Assembly: GCA_011109175.1 (NCBI GenBank)
Contig: RDEW01000013.1
Span: 1,260,350-1,324,349 of the forward strand
Source of the DNA: Dicyema japonicum
Lineage: Eukaryota; Dicyemida; Rhombozoa; Dicyemidae
Length of the DNA: 64,000 nt
Reading direction: 5' to 3'
Shown piece after piece: positions 39,171 to 49,077 of the stretch. How positions within the stretch are numbered: the first letter of the stretch is position 1; every line of letters begins with the position of its first letter. Under the pieces are notes generated by a model, which saw nothing but the letters and a program-made list of their open reading frames with translations, had not been told where the DNA came from and ran no database searches. The translations under genes were made by a program, and so were the position numbers.

Positions 39171-39339
39171 ATATGAACATTTGATTGTTGGTTAAATTGT
39201 GGTTTATTATGAGATGAATAAATTTATAAATAAAATTAAATAAAAATTAATTTATTATTTTTATATTAAATAATACACGAAAAACAAATTTATTCTTTAT
39301 GCGCAAAAGTTACTTTTTAAAAAAGCACAAAAATACTTT

Positions 39340-42300
39340 CAAACTATCGCAACTACATCAAACGAGCACGTCTTTTGACAATATTCAAGGTAATCATTCC
39401 CTAATATTTAGCCAAAACCAAAAGTTTATCCAGCTTAGTGTCTTCAAACAACAATTATGAGGACATAACTCAGTCAAACACCGACAGCATCAACACAAGC
39501 TCAGAAACTCTGTCATGTACTCTCCCCAACTTATCCTTTCTGTTGGAGACTCCTAATAGGTTATCTACTATTATTGATGAAATGACAAAAATATGATAAC
39601 ACCATTATTATATATTTTGACCATTTTAGTCATCTATCACGAACGGATAGCTCCTTTGATTCAGTGGCTTCTTCAGAGAAGGTATTTGGCTTTAAATTGT
39701 TTTGGTTAACACAAAAAGGGAAAATATTTGCCAAGAATTGATTCTTCTTGAAAATAAATACATTGAGAATTTACGATTTTTATTTGAGGTTTTATTAATT
39801 TTTATTTAATTTTTATAAATTAAAAAATATTAATGAATTTTTTTAATTAAGCGGCTAAAAATGTAAATTTAGGATTACAAGTTGACGTTGAAGAATTCTA
39901 ACATAATTAAAGAAGATGAAATAAACAGCATTTTCTGCAATGTCCATGAATTATACGTCCACCATCAGTCCTTTCGAGGACACCTCGTATGTAATGAAGA
40001 GGCCATAATTTCTTCATACAGCGAACTAGTACACCATTTATTAATCCTCAGTTCAGTAAGCAGTCCGTAATATCGACATACCAAAATTATGTGTCGGCCT
40101 ATTCAACAATTAAGGAATCAATCCTTTTACTTTGGAAGGAAAACAGGGCTTTTAGGAGATTCTGCAAGGTTCATAGACATGACTATTCAGAAAATGGCCA
40201 GTACCTCAAAATTATCGCTGACTCAGCTTATAGTCCTTCCAATTCAGCAGATTCCGCGTTATAAATTGATCTTTGAGGTGCTTAAAAATTTCAATCCAGC
40301 GACTTAGAAGATGCTCAGAAGACAGTTTAGCCTCACAGTTTGACCAGATGTTGGAGAAGCTTACAAATTTTGCCGATAGTTTAAACACGTGCGGAAATTC
40401 ACATGGAGTATTTTTATGTAAAATTTTAGTTAACTTTGAAGAACCATGCAGGTTTTCAGTGACCTTGCAAGGATCTTCTGAACCTTATTGGCTTATTGTC
40501 TTTCCCAAGAAGATTATGCTGCAGCTCAATAAGCGGGAAAAGACTTTTAAAAATTCAATCAAGAGGGATGAAATGTTTGATAATTCAATTTGGCGGGAAA
40601 AAAGGTTGAATAGCATGTTTGAAATACCTATAAATTGTGTGAAAGTTGTTGGTATTTAAAAAAATTATTTGGTAGAAGGAAGAAAGAAAGAGCTTAACAA
40701 ATTAAGAAAAAATTTACGGGACCAAGGATTATGTGTGAGATTGGTTATTACGACTACACAGTAATATATTGTAATTATTACAGAGATGGTGCCTCAGGGA
40801 TTTACCAATTAGTATTTACGCGGCAAAAAGACCGCTTTATGTTGAAGATTTACTAAAACACTACCAAAACAAATTATGTCATTATTTATTATTATTTATA
40901 CTTTTAAATATTTTTATTGTTTTATAATTATATTTTATTAAATATTCATTTAATTATTTAATATTTATAATATTTAAATAAATAATTTATACTACATGTA
41001 ATTGCTGTTCTAGTGAGTGCGTCAATAAGGGAGCCGGTTCTCGGTGAAAGAAGGCAACTATCACTGCTGAGTGTACAAGTATTATTACTACTAAGCATAG
41101 TGCATTGCCTCAATTGACCAATATATTCTTATTGGTGGTATAAATGTTGATGGTAAACTTATTTTGAAAATACTCGACATTGATAACAATTACCAATTCT
41201 ATGACCTTTTAATCTCCCACGAAATATGTGAGTGGGATATTTCATCCATTTCTGTCATAAAGAGCGTGGTTGATAGAACAAAATATTTAATCTTCCTGGG
41301 AATTAAAATGGAAAGTAATATTCACCTAATGCTTAGCATATTTTTCCTTAAGATGGACTTTGACTGCAAACTCACTGGCAAAAGGTTGGAGGGAATTTAA
41401 TCTAAGACTGAGAATAGAGTCAGAGTGGGGGACAATTCTCAGTGTGGTGGAGACACGTAGGCTGTCTCAATGTAAGTATGTTGTGTTGTCTGCTAATGGA
41501 GTGTATTTGCTTGATGACATAAGTAATGATTGTTATATTATAAAGACACATCAAAGATTAAGTCAATCACTAGATTACAATTTGATTGCAATATTCTTGA
41601 CTGTCAGCTTTCCAAAGAGAATGATACCCTTTGGGTGTTCTCCCGCAATATTACTGTTTATAGTATTTTCGAATCACCCACTAAAATTGTATCTTTTTTT
41701 AATTTCATAATTTATTATTTTTTTAGAAAGAATTTGAATTTTCTGAACAAATAAGATGTTCGTTGATAAGAGGAATTGGTGTTTGGGTTTTGGGAGACTT
41801 CACTATTGGCTTATATAATGTTGTCACCTTTGAAAAACTGTTGAGGATTGATGTGAGTAATAAAGGATTCGGAAGAATTGGTTATTTTTATTCTTAGTCC
41901 AGAATGTATACAAGTGTCTTCCTATTGCTTATTCATAGCAATGGAATTTCCGTGTTTGCTTGTATTCCTTACTGGGGCAATCACTTCTTTGACTGGCAAA
42001 CAGGACTTTGATAAAGAACTGCCAGGCATAATATGTGTTTATTTTAGTCTCGAAAATTCAATTGGACACTAAAATATCAAAAATGCTTGTGCATGACTGT
42101 AAGGATACTCTATTAACCTTTTCATGTGAAGTAGCCGGGTGGCTTAGTGGTTAGGTGTCGGGCTTAAGTGGCTTAGGCTACGGGTTCGAATCTAGCTGCT
42201 GTTCACCTGGTGGAAGGTTCCACGCATCTACGATGCAGAAATGGTTTGACGAGTGACGCCGTCATCAGTGAATACTCACTGCGGAACTGGATTTGTCTAG

Positions 42301-42510
42301 AAAGGACACTCACACAAGAAGAAAAAATAGAAGTGAAGATCATTCCTTGGTTCTACGATTAGTTAAAATTAACTGTTCTTTACTTAAATAAAGTGTGTGT
42401 CCTGCCTATGCGGAGCTATAAAATACTATGGCTCTCGTGAAAAGGCTTTATTATTATTATTATTATGTGAAGTATCTGGCTTTGTCTGTTTAAATGTGTA
42501 TAATTACTGA
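39340..42510 (+). CDS. RhoGEF (DH-PH) with propeller-like C-terminus, interrupted by a SINE
   Basis: Guanine-nucleotide exchange factor for Rho-family GTPases. A Ser-rich N-terminal exon (SLSSLVSSNNNYEDITQSN, SSFDSVASSEK) precedes the DH domain: CQELILLENKYIENLRFLFE, NSNIIKEDEINSIFCNVHEL, STYQNYVSAYSTIKESILLL, AFRRFCK, LTQLIVLPIQQIPRYKLIFE and DQMLEKLTNFADSLN. Inferred introns: 39390-39411 (22 nt), 39560-39629 (70), 39682-39718 (37), 39789-39872 (84), 39987-40021 (35), 40169-40190 (22), 40278-40299 (22) and 40652-40675 (24). A PH-like stretch follows (PYWLIVFPKKIML, IYQLVFTRQKDRFMLKI). Downstream segments such as YVVLSANGVYLLDDI and GVWVLGDFTIGLYNVVTF look like beta-propeller strands, as in ARHGEF10/17-type proteins. 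That subfamily is only a suggestion. The phase at 39719 does not close without a one-base correction. A SINE at 42134-42464 splits the inferred last exon. Exon joins after 40700 are uncertain. Confidence 0.75.
42134..42464 (+). mobile_element. tRNA-derived SINE, full length, with LINE-type tail
   Basis: The head has RNA polymerase III promoter elements: A-box TGGCTTAGTGG at 42140-42150 and B-box GGTTCGAATC at 42183-42192. A body follows, then a 3' tail from about 42400 (tgcctatgcggagctata ... atggctctcgtgaa) that ends in TTA repeats. The element is flanked by a perfect 10-bp duplication atgtgaagta at 42124-42133 and 42465-42474. The tail is colinear with the 3' end of the LINE at 46895-47835, read on its own strand. 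Other copies are at 58108-58278 and 19879-20000. Confidence 0.92.
42140..42192 (+). promoter_or_regulatory. Internal Pol III promoter (A-box and B-box) of the SINE
   Basis: The A-box at 42140-42150 and the B-box at 42183-42192 are spaced as in a tRNA gene. The B-box matches the GGTTCGANTC consensus exactly. They would drive SINE transcription. Confidence 0.85.
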
Positions 42511-42639
42511 CTGGTTATAAACTGGAATTTGGTCTTTCAATGTGCTTACTTTATTTAGTTGAGATTTTTATTTTTTGTGGCTAGAATCTTAGATGCTTCT
42601 GACGTTCAACACGAGGAGAATACCAAAATAAGATTTATA

Positions 42640-43085
42640 TTTTAAAAACGTAATTACGAAATGTGAAAAGAAAACTAATGTTCTGAAATGCCTCCCAGAG
42701 TTATGGAAGATCGAAAGCACTCTGTTTTGAGCACTGTATATAAACAATTCATTAAACCATGCATCTCTTATGCATGTGGTATGTGGGTCCTAATCATCTC
42801 TTGGACGAGTGTCTTGAAGATCGAGGCTAGCTGGGAAAGAGTTTCTAAAATCACGGAAGATCGAGGCTAGTTGGATTTCTGGAGAGGTCTAGCCACTATT
42901 GCCATCTGAAGTCTTGATACGAATGAACCATGGAACGCGCCGTCGTGACTGCGAAGACCAGTCACTACGTGCTTGTGGGGTCGAGGGAGCATCGGGCCAA
43001 GATAAGGTCCCTGCTAGTGCGTGCTGGGGTCACGTGATTAGTTAGTTCTTGTAACCGTGGTCTCTGGTGTCATTATTATTAAATT
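42640..43085 (+). mobile_element. LINE 3' end with ATT tail
   Basis: A 60-codon frame reads VYKQFIKPCISYACGMWV, resembling the post-RT region of jockey/CR1-like LINEs. It is followed by a frameshifted stretch and the non-coding blocks cacgtgattagttag and ccgtggtctctggtg, ending in ATT repeats. The same tail, inverted, is at 5530-5650. Confidence 0.7.
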
Positions 43086-43316
43086 AAGTTGATATTGACG
43101 TATAGCTAAAAATTTATGAAACGACTTTTTTTCAACCGTTCTCATACAACAATTTAATATAATGAAGAAAAAGGCATAATGCAATCAAAAGTTAAGATTT
43201 ATATAGCTCCTTGTGCTTTATATTTCAAAAGAATAAAAGACGGAAATAATGATTCATTACTTAATTAAACATAATTTTTTGTTATTAAATTTTTTGTTAA
43301 ATTTTTTATTCTGATA

Positions 43317-44422
43317 CAGTCTAAACCGATTCTTCTCGGGACCGACAGAATTGTCCGGTATAGAGAGGAGGCCAGTATTGAAAAGTCATTAAATTTACTT
43401 ATAACGAAAAAGTGAAACAGTAAAATTAATAGAAATCTGTGAATAAGGATTGTATTTAGCTTCGATTCAGCAATCGCTTTATTGTTCGGATAGATCAGTC
43501 TGTTGACAAGATCGAGTAATGCAGGGTCTTGAGTGCAATCCAAATGGCAGATTTGGTCTAGCATTTGTTGAACATTTGTGCGTGTTCATTTCTCTATATG
43601 TTTTGGCTCTGTTTGCTTATCAAAATCTGAGTTACTGTCATTATTTTCAGAAGCTGAGACTGTTTGCATTGCTCAACTAGGGATGATTCCCAATCTTTGG
43701 GATTTCCATTGGGTAGTTCCAACTCTAAGTTGACAAATTATTTATCTGTCATTGGATTACTAGTCTATTCATGAGGGGCATAGTAAATTGTTTTCAGGGT
43801 TGTCGTTTATATCATATATTTTGACTGGAATGCCACACTTATTAAAGCAGAAGGAGATTGTGTTTGATTTCACGTCCATCGAAGCTATGCTATTCTACCG
43901 GATAGCATTTAAGAGAGAATTTTTTTGCAAGTGGTGTCACATTGGTTTCTGTGTCCATTTTGGCAATTATTCCAAATAAATATCAGCCTTTTTAAGTATA
44001 TCTGATACAGTGTTTCATTTAACTCCATACTTCTTGCTGAGAAATTTTTTTGTCGGCTTAGGTGTTTGGTTCGATTCAATTTTCTTCTTTAAAGACAATT
44101 CGCAACGTAATCGTTTTCTTTCTATCATTTTTTAGTTTTTGATTTTCTGTCGAGTTGTTGTATATCTCTATCGTTGTTCGTAATTCAAGGTTAAAGACGA
44201 TTAATAGGATTAGATCAAAGATTAATGTTAGAAGGCCGGTTTATGATAAAAGAAAATTCAAGTTGGGACCACAAATTACGGCAGGTATTCGGAATAGAGG
44301 AGATCCGGTATATCGAAGATGAAATAGCTATGATGGCCTATGAGGTGAATCGGGACCAGATGTTTAGTCCGGTTTAAGGGAATTCCGGTATACCTAGGAG
44401 TCGGTTTAGAGGGGTTTGACTG
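43317..44422 (-). mobile_element. Tigger/pogo-like DNA transposon, internally deleted
   Basis: The termini are cagtctaaaccgattct on the left and, read in reverse, cagtcaaacccctctaaacc on the right. They are flanked by TA at 43315-43316 and 44423-44424, the target duplication of Tc1/mariner-pogo elements. Inside, the minus strand encodes a helix-turn-helix-like segment (ERKRLRCELSLKKKIES, then SKKYGVK and NTVSDILKKAD) as in CENP-B/Tigger transposases, and later FNKCGIPVKIYDINDN. The catalytic DDE centre is missing and the frame has stops, so the copy is non-autonomous. Confidence 0.85.
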
Positions 44423-44454
44423 TATGAAAACATAATTATTGTCGTATAGTATGA

Positions 44455-44595
44455 GAACCCGGGGTTTTAATCCATTTTCTGATTTACCCTAACACATCTT
44501 CTAATTAACCCTAATCAATTTTCTAATATACCCTAACTCCTTCTCAAATACACCCTAATCTATTCTTTAATTTACCCTAATTCATCCGAAAATAG
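44455..44595. repeat. Short tandem array with CCCTAA-containing ~30-bp units
   Basis: The block accctaa recurs about every 30 bp, five times, with AT-rich spacers. It contains the telomere-like CCCTAA hexamer but the spacers are too long for a telomere. It directly precedes the ~91-bp array. Confidence 0.75.
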
Positions 44596-44606
44596 GGTGA
44601 CGATGT

Positions 44607-44895
44607 CAAGGTCTTCCATTTTTGTTTCATACTACGTTGAACACAGTTTTAAACAAAATTAAAAATTTAGTTTTTCTTCCAAAATCGGGGACCGTTTTCA
44701 AGGTCTTTCATTTTTGTTCCATACTACGTCGAACATGTTTTTGGACAAAATTAAAAATTTCGTTTTTCCTACAAAAATCGGGGACCGTTCAAGGTCTCCT
44801 ATTTTGTCTCATACTACGTCGATCATGTTTTTAGACAAAGTAAAAAATTTCGTTTTTCCTACAAAAATCAGGGACCGGTCAAGGTCTCCTACAAG
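44607..44895 (+). repeat. Minisatellite, three ~91-bp units plus a partial unit
   Basis: The caaggtct block starts at 44607, 44699, 44790 and 44880, giving periods of 92, 91 and 90 bp. Each unit contains catactacgt, gttttt..acaaa and atcggggaccg. Frames crossing it are translated repeats, not genes. Confidence 0.9.
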
Positions 44896-45860
44896 TTAGT
44901 GAGGCAGGAGTTACTTAGTAACTAACTCAGACGTACGATCGATGAAGAAGAGAGAATGGTCTTTTTCGGTATCTTTCAACAACGAGTGCCACCAGTTGAA
45001 CCACCTGACGTTACTTTGTCCATACATATGAGACGGGGGCGAAAGATTAATTATTTGTATGACATTCAGGTCAAATGAGGTAGAATAGGGTTCGCATAAC
45101 AAATCAAAGTAGAACAGTCACATAAGTGGGGACAGCGATTAAGAGAAAATCAATGGCATAAAATCGTGGTAACCTTTTGATTCGTTTTAAATTGGGTGAC
45201 GCTTAATGGATGAGCCATGTGTACCACGCAACATAAAGTTTATATTGTAAAGATCGTATGAAATATTATCGAATTTTGAAGGAACATGAATTTTTAACTA
45301 TTAAGCGTTAATGTTACAATCAAAGTTCTAAAACGCTTAATTTCGCTGACTTCCGTTGTAATGTTGCCATCGATACGGTAAATAGTAAATCTTCTCGAAA
45401 TGAACTTTACTCAATTCCACAACCTCTTTAATCCATAAATCTATCAAAATACATTTTTTATTAACAAAATTCTGAAGCGCCACATTTTTTAAAATTTGAT
45501 AATAAAAGCTAAAAATCCAAGATGTTTTAAAAAAATTTGTAAAACAATTATGTAACATGTAAATTCCAACAATGCATTCATCGACTCAACATTTTTTTTC
45601 TTAAATGAGAAATTATAAAAACGAAAAGAAGTTTTATTAGTGATCATCAATGTCCAGGCGACAAAATCTGCTGAAATTAAGCAGCCTCAGAGCAATTGAA
45701 TATTGATGATCAATTGCTAAAAATGGCGAATCATATGAACAAGCACATAGTCCACAAGAGGAATTATTGATGATACAGAAAAAATCGAATCTTCAACCTC
45801 GCAACCAAGTTTATCTTTCTAAGCAAGCAGAGGATCAGAATAGAAGGAAATTCCTAAACA
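44895..45860. other. No recognised gene
   Basis: A ~35-bp block at 44893-44930 recurs inverted at about 59778-59815. Two frames of 63 and 73 codons on the minus strand match nothing I recognise. Confidence 0.35.
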
Positions 45861-46055
45861 TTTGGAGGATCACTTGTTTGTCTCATTTGCTGTTTAGATA
45901 TCAGGAATCTTTGGCACACAAGCAAACAACCTAGTCCGTGGGATCGGCTCAATGGTGCAAAGGTCATCAAAAATCCACATGAGACTATGGCTTCGAGAGC
46001 GTTTCTCGATAGCTATGTCAAAGGAAACAGCCTGACTATTGAATTTTCCTAAATT
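45860..46055 (+). mobile_element. Possible retrotransposon C-terminal remnant
   Basis: The plus strand reads SGIFGTQANNLVRGIGSMV and, in a shifted frame, SYVKGNSLTIEF. The order resembles the TSGAAGS..SFLKEIGGK ... VIRGNAYSV end of the ORF at 28281-28748. The resemblance is weak and the frame is broken. Confidence 0.4.
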
Positions 46056-46104
46056 AAATTAATTATTTTTTTATATTTGTTTTATTTTTTTAAATAAATG
46101 TCTA

Positions 46105-46785
46105 TTGTTAAAACTGTCTTGTAGTCATTTCAAAAAAGTGGAATTGTACAAAATTCTGATGGTTCATACATTAAGACTGAAATTGTGGAAATCGTACGCA
46201 TGGGATCAAGATTGGAAGAGGGATGGAAACGTTCCAAAAAGCTTGGCTCCTTCCTCGAGGAGAATGAGGACATCACCCGGAGGAAAGTACTATCGACGGT
46301 CGCACTGAACAGGATAAAGACGGATTGGTTGGCTGAAAGACCGTTAACGATCGCGCTTCGTTTGCTCCTCTACAATGCTTTCGTGAAGCCGGTCCTGCTA
46401 TATAACTCTTTGCTGGGGGACCTCAGTCTCAGAAACAAGAATCTTAACTCCTTCCACCGAAAGCAATTATGAATACTGTGCGGGGTACAATGGCCGACAC
46501 GGATCAACAATGAGGCACTGCGCCGAAAGTGCTCAACTCGACCTGTGACTTGGGATGTGGTGGAGGCGATGGAGACTGTTTGGACACGTCCTACGGATGG
46601 ACCCTACATCACCTGCAAATTTGACAATGGAGGAATATTTCACTGCGAGTGGAAAGAAATACCGGGGGTTCTGGATGAGGATTTGGATGCTATAAAAAGT
46701 TTGGCATGTAGCAGGGGAAGATGGACAAGATTGGTCAGACAAATTGCTTTTAGTGCCGGACGTGTGGAAATATAAAAATTATAAT
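46105..46785 (+). mobile_element. LINE ORF2 3' fragment
   Basis: Frames read GSYIKTEIVEIVRMGSRLEE, KKLGSFLEENEDITRRK and LLLYNAFVKPVLLYNS, then NLNSFHRKQL, then after frameshifts TMEEYFTASGKKY. Each block has a counterpart, on the opposite strand, in the LINE at 46895-47835. The two point tail to tail. Confidence 0.8.
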
Positions 46786-46894
46786 AATCATACATTACAT
46801 AATTCAACAATCCTGTAAAACCAGTTACATTCTCGAATCTACCAATTTTTCGAAAGTCCAGAAACGGAGGATTCGATAGGATTTACTGTATTTA

Positions 46895-47835
46895 TTATTA
46901 TTATTATTTAAGCACTTCACAAGAGCCATACTAATTATAGCCCCGCATGTGCAGCAAAAGAAACAAGGTTAGATGTCATCCTTTTCCATGCTCCCCTGTT
47001 CCTAGCCAAGGCTCTCATGCTGTCCAGGTCGTCGGCATTTGTTAGGTTTTTTTTTATACTGACCAGGTCTTTTTGTAAGACTATTGGCAGTGTTGTTCTT
47101 GGTCTTCCCCGATAGCGGCCTTCTTCACTAACATAGTATGTTTCCATAGATATGTTCGGTGGGGAAGTTAATTCCATCCTCAGCACGTGTCCGAAGAGCC
47201 TCCATCGGATTCCAGTACTTCTAAGCTGATAGGTCTAGTGCTGCATCTCTTATATAAAGCATTCCTAGATATTCTCGTAGGCCAAGTAGTTCCTGTTATT
47301 TTTCTCAGTTGACCTCTGTGGAACGAGTCTAGTTTTTTCATATCCGCTGATGAGGTCGCCCAAGTTCCAGCGTTATATAAAAGTACGGGTTTTATGAATG
47401 AGTCGTATAGTAGGATTCTCATTTTTGTGTCGATGCCTTTTTTGATTGAGCCATAAATTCTTCAGTTTATATAACGCAGCATTGGCTAGAGTTTTCCTAC
47501 GTAAAATATCTTCGCTATCTCCCATAAGTGAACCGAGTTTCTTTACTTGTCGCCACTTCTCTTCTAGGACGTTACTCATCCTTCTTATCTCTGTGAGTTC
47601 TGTTTTTTCTCTGTTCACAGTAAGAAACCATTTCCCTAGTACATCTGGTGCTTTTTCTAATAGGTTTTCCAGGACCTCTTTGTCTTCAGAAATTAGGTCT
47701 ACATCGTCCGCGTAGATTACTTCTTCCGTCTTTCCTTGGTATGACGGTCTAAGTTCCCTCATAGCGGCTTCCAAATAAATTGTGAATAGTAGAGGAGAAA
47801 GAGAGTCTCCTTGTGGAGTGCCGTATTTGTTTCAA
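46895..47835 (-). mobile_element. LINE RT and 3' end; donor of the SINE-type tail
   Basis: From 47830 downwards the minus strand encodes motif B GTPQGDSLSPLLFTIYLE, motif C EVIYADDVDLIS with an intact catalytic YADD, KKLGSLMGDSEDILRRK, LLYDSFIKPVLLYNAGTW, KLDSFHRGQLRKI, and RGRPRTTLP. It ends VSFAAHAGL at a stop. The stop lies inside the 3' tail, which continues atggctcttgtgaagtgc into a TAA repeat. 5'-truncated, with two frame breaks, this is the best preserved LINE 3' half in the window. Confidence 0.88.
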
Positions 47836-47849
47836 ATTGTATTTTATTA

Positions 47850-48890
47850 GGGCGGAAATAATAGGACATTTTAAAAACAAAATAGTACAATTAAGACATC
47901 TTAAGAAAAAAAACAATTTTATTATTTTTTATAATCGGGCATTTTTTTAAATAAATAACTTATGGAAAAAATGAGCAGATGGTAATATAGCGGCCCTGAC
48001 TGAGTACTATTTACAGAAATAGAATTTCTTTTTCAAAGCCTGCATTTTCTGAATGATAAAAATGCCGCTTCAGGGAAACTCCACAATTTTGTGATAACTA
48101 AATATGTAGGTAATTTAATCTCATCAAACATAGTTCTGCGATTTATTGATTTCGAAATACATGGTAATTTAATTCAAGGAATAGCTTTTTTATATAACTA
48201 ATTTGTGAATTGAATATCGGCATCTTGAAATGTTTTAACCAAAAATATATCCGTTTTTTATTCGTTTTCTTAAGTAAGAAAAAGTTGATAGTCTCAATAC
48301 TTTTATTATTCAGTCTGATTTCTTTTTCCATTAATTTGTAGATCAGTGTAGTATTGTTATATGATTTTACTATCTTGGAGCATTTTTGCAAAATAAATTT
48401 CCTTTAGGCGTTATTGTATGTCTTTTGAAATTCGTTCCTTGTCTTTTCCAGATAGGATTGCGTATACGTTTCCACGATGCGTTGTCTAGCTTTTTTGGCT
48501 TGCTATCTTCCCTCGTATTTCTTTCAGAAAGACCGCAGTGATAGAACCAACAGCTTTTGAATTTGAAAAAAAAATTATTTAAAGTTTATTTAAAAATACA
48601 TGTAAAATTTTTAGATTGAAATTTTGATTTTTAATAAAATAATTGAAAAAGATTAGTAAAAACAATTTGAGAGTTGGCCAATAACTCAAGAAAATTGACT
48701 TTTTTGAACCACTGACTTGAACTTTTAACCATAAATTGGCCAATTTATGGGTTGGCCAATTAGAGGGACTTTACTGTACCAACAAAATTAAAATAATAAT
48801 TATTATGACCTATTTTAGGACAATTTTATTTGTGAAATCTTACAATTAGGACAATTTACTATTTTTGTCCTAAATAGGACAATTTCCGCC
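47850..48890. mobile_element. Inverted-repeat DNA element with TTA target duplication
   Basis: The left end gggcggaaataataggac and the right end, read in reverse, ggcggaaattgtcctattt form an imperfect inverted repeat that extends some 50 bp (aaaatagta and acaattaagac blocks on both sides). TTA flanks both ends (47847-47849 and 48891-48893). A three-base TWA duplication suggests PIF/Harbinger, but no transposase is visible inside. The interior holds an 82-codon frame of unknown nature and a decayed retrotransposon piece at 48425-48570. Confidence 0.65.
48425..48570 (-). mobile_element. Decayed relative of the GC-rich retrotransposon ORF
   Basis: The minus strand reads GSITAVFLKEIRGKIASQK and then RGNVYAIL. 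This matches GSITASFLKEIGGKLAHRK and RGNAYSVM at the end of the ORF at 28281-28748, with an internal deletion. Confidence 0.7.
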
Positions 48891-49077
48891 TTAGTAATTA
48901 CAATTATCTAGCTAGTGCTGAATGCTTCGATCAATATGAGAATTATTACACTGACGACAGCAGTAGAGTAAAAACGTGATAGTTAATCAGCAATAATTAA
49001 TGTTAATATTAAATAACTATTGGTTACTCAAATCAGAGTTTGAGTCATCATTTTGGTTTTCTTTAATAATATTAAGG

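Noticed and set aside
42131-42205. A tRNA gene
   Set aside because: The A-box and B-box are good, but the sequence continues into a repeated body and a LINE-like tail with a target duplication, and recurs at 58108. It is a SINE head.
42690-42870. A host gene of 60 codons
   Set aside because: It has the post-RT signature of LINEs and is followed by a LINE-type tail also found at 5530.
44455-44595. A telomere
   Set aside because: The CCCTAA units are about 30 bp apart with unrelated spacers, and the sequence continues on both sides.
44607-44895. A CRISPR array
   Set aside because: Units are directly adjacent 90-92-bp copies without unique spacers, in a eukaryotic context.
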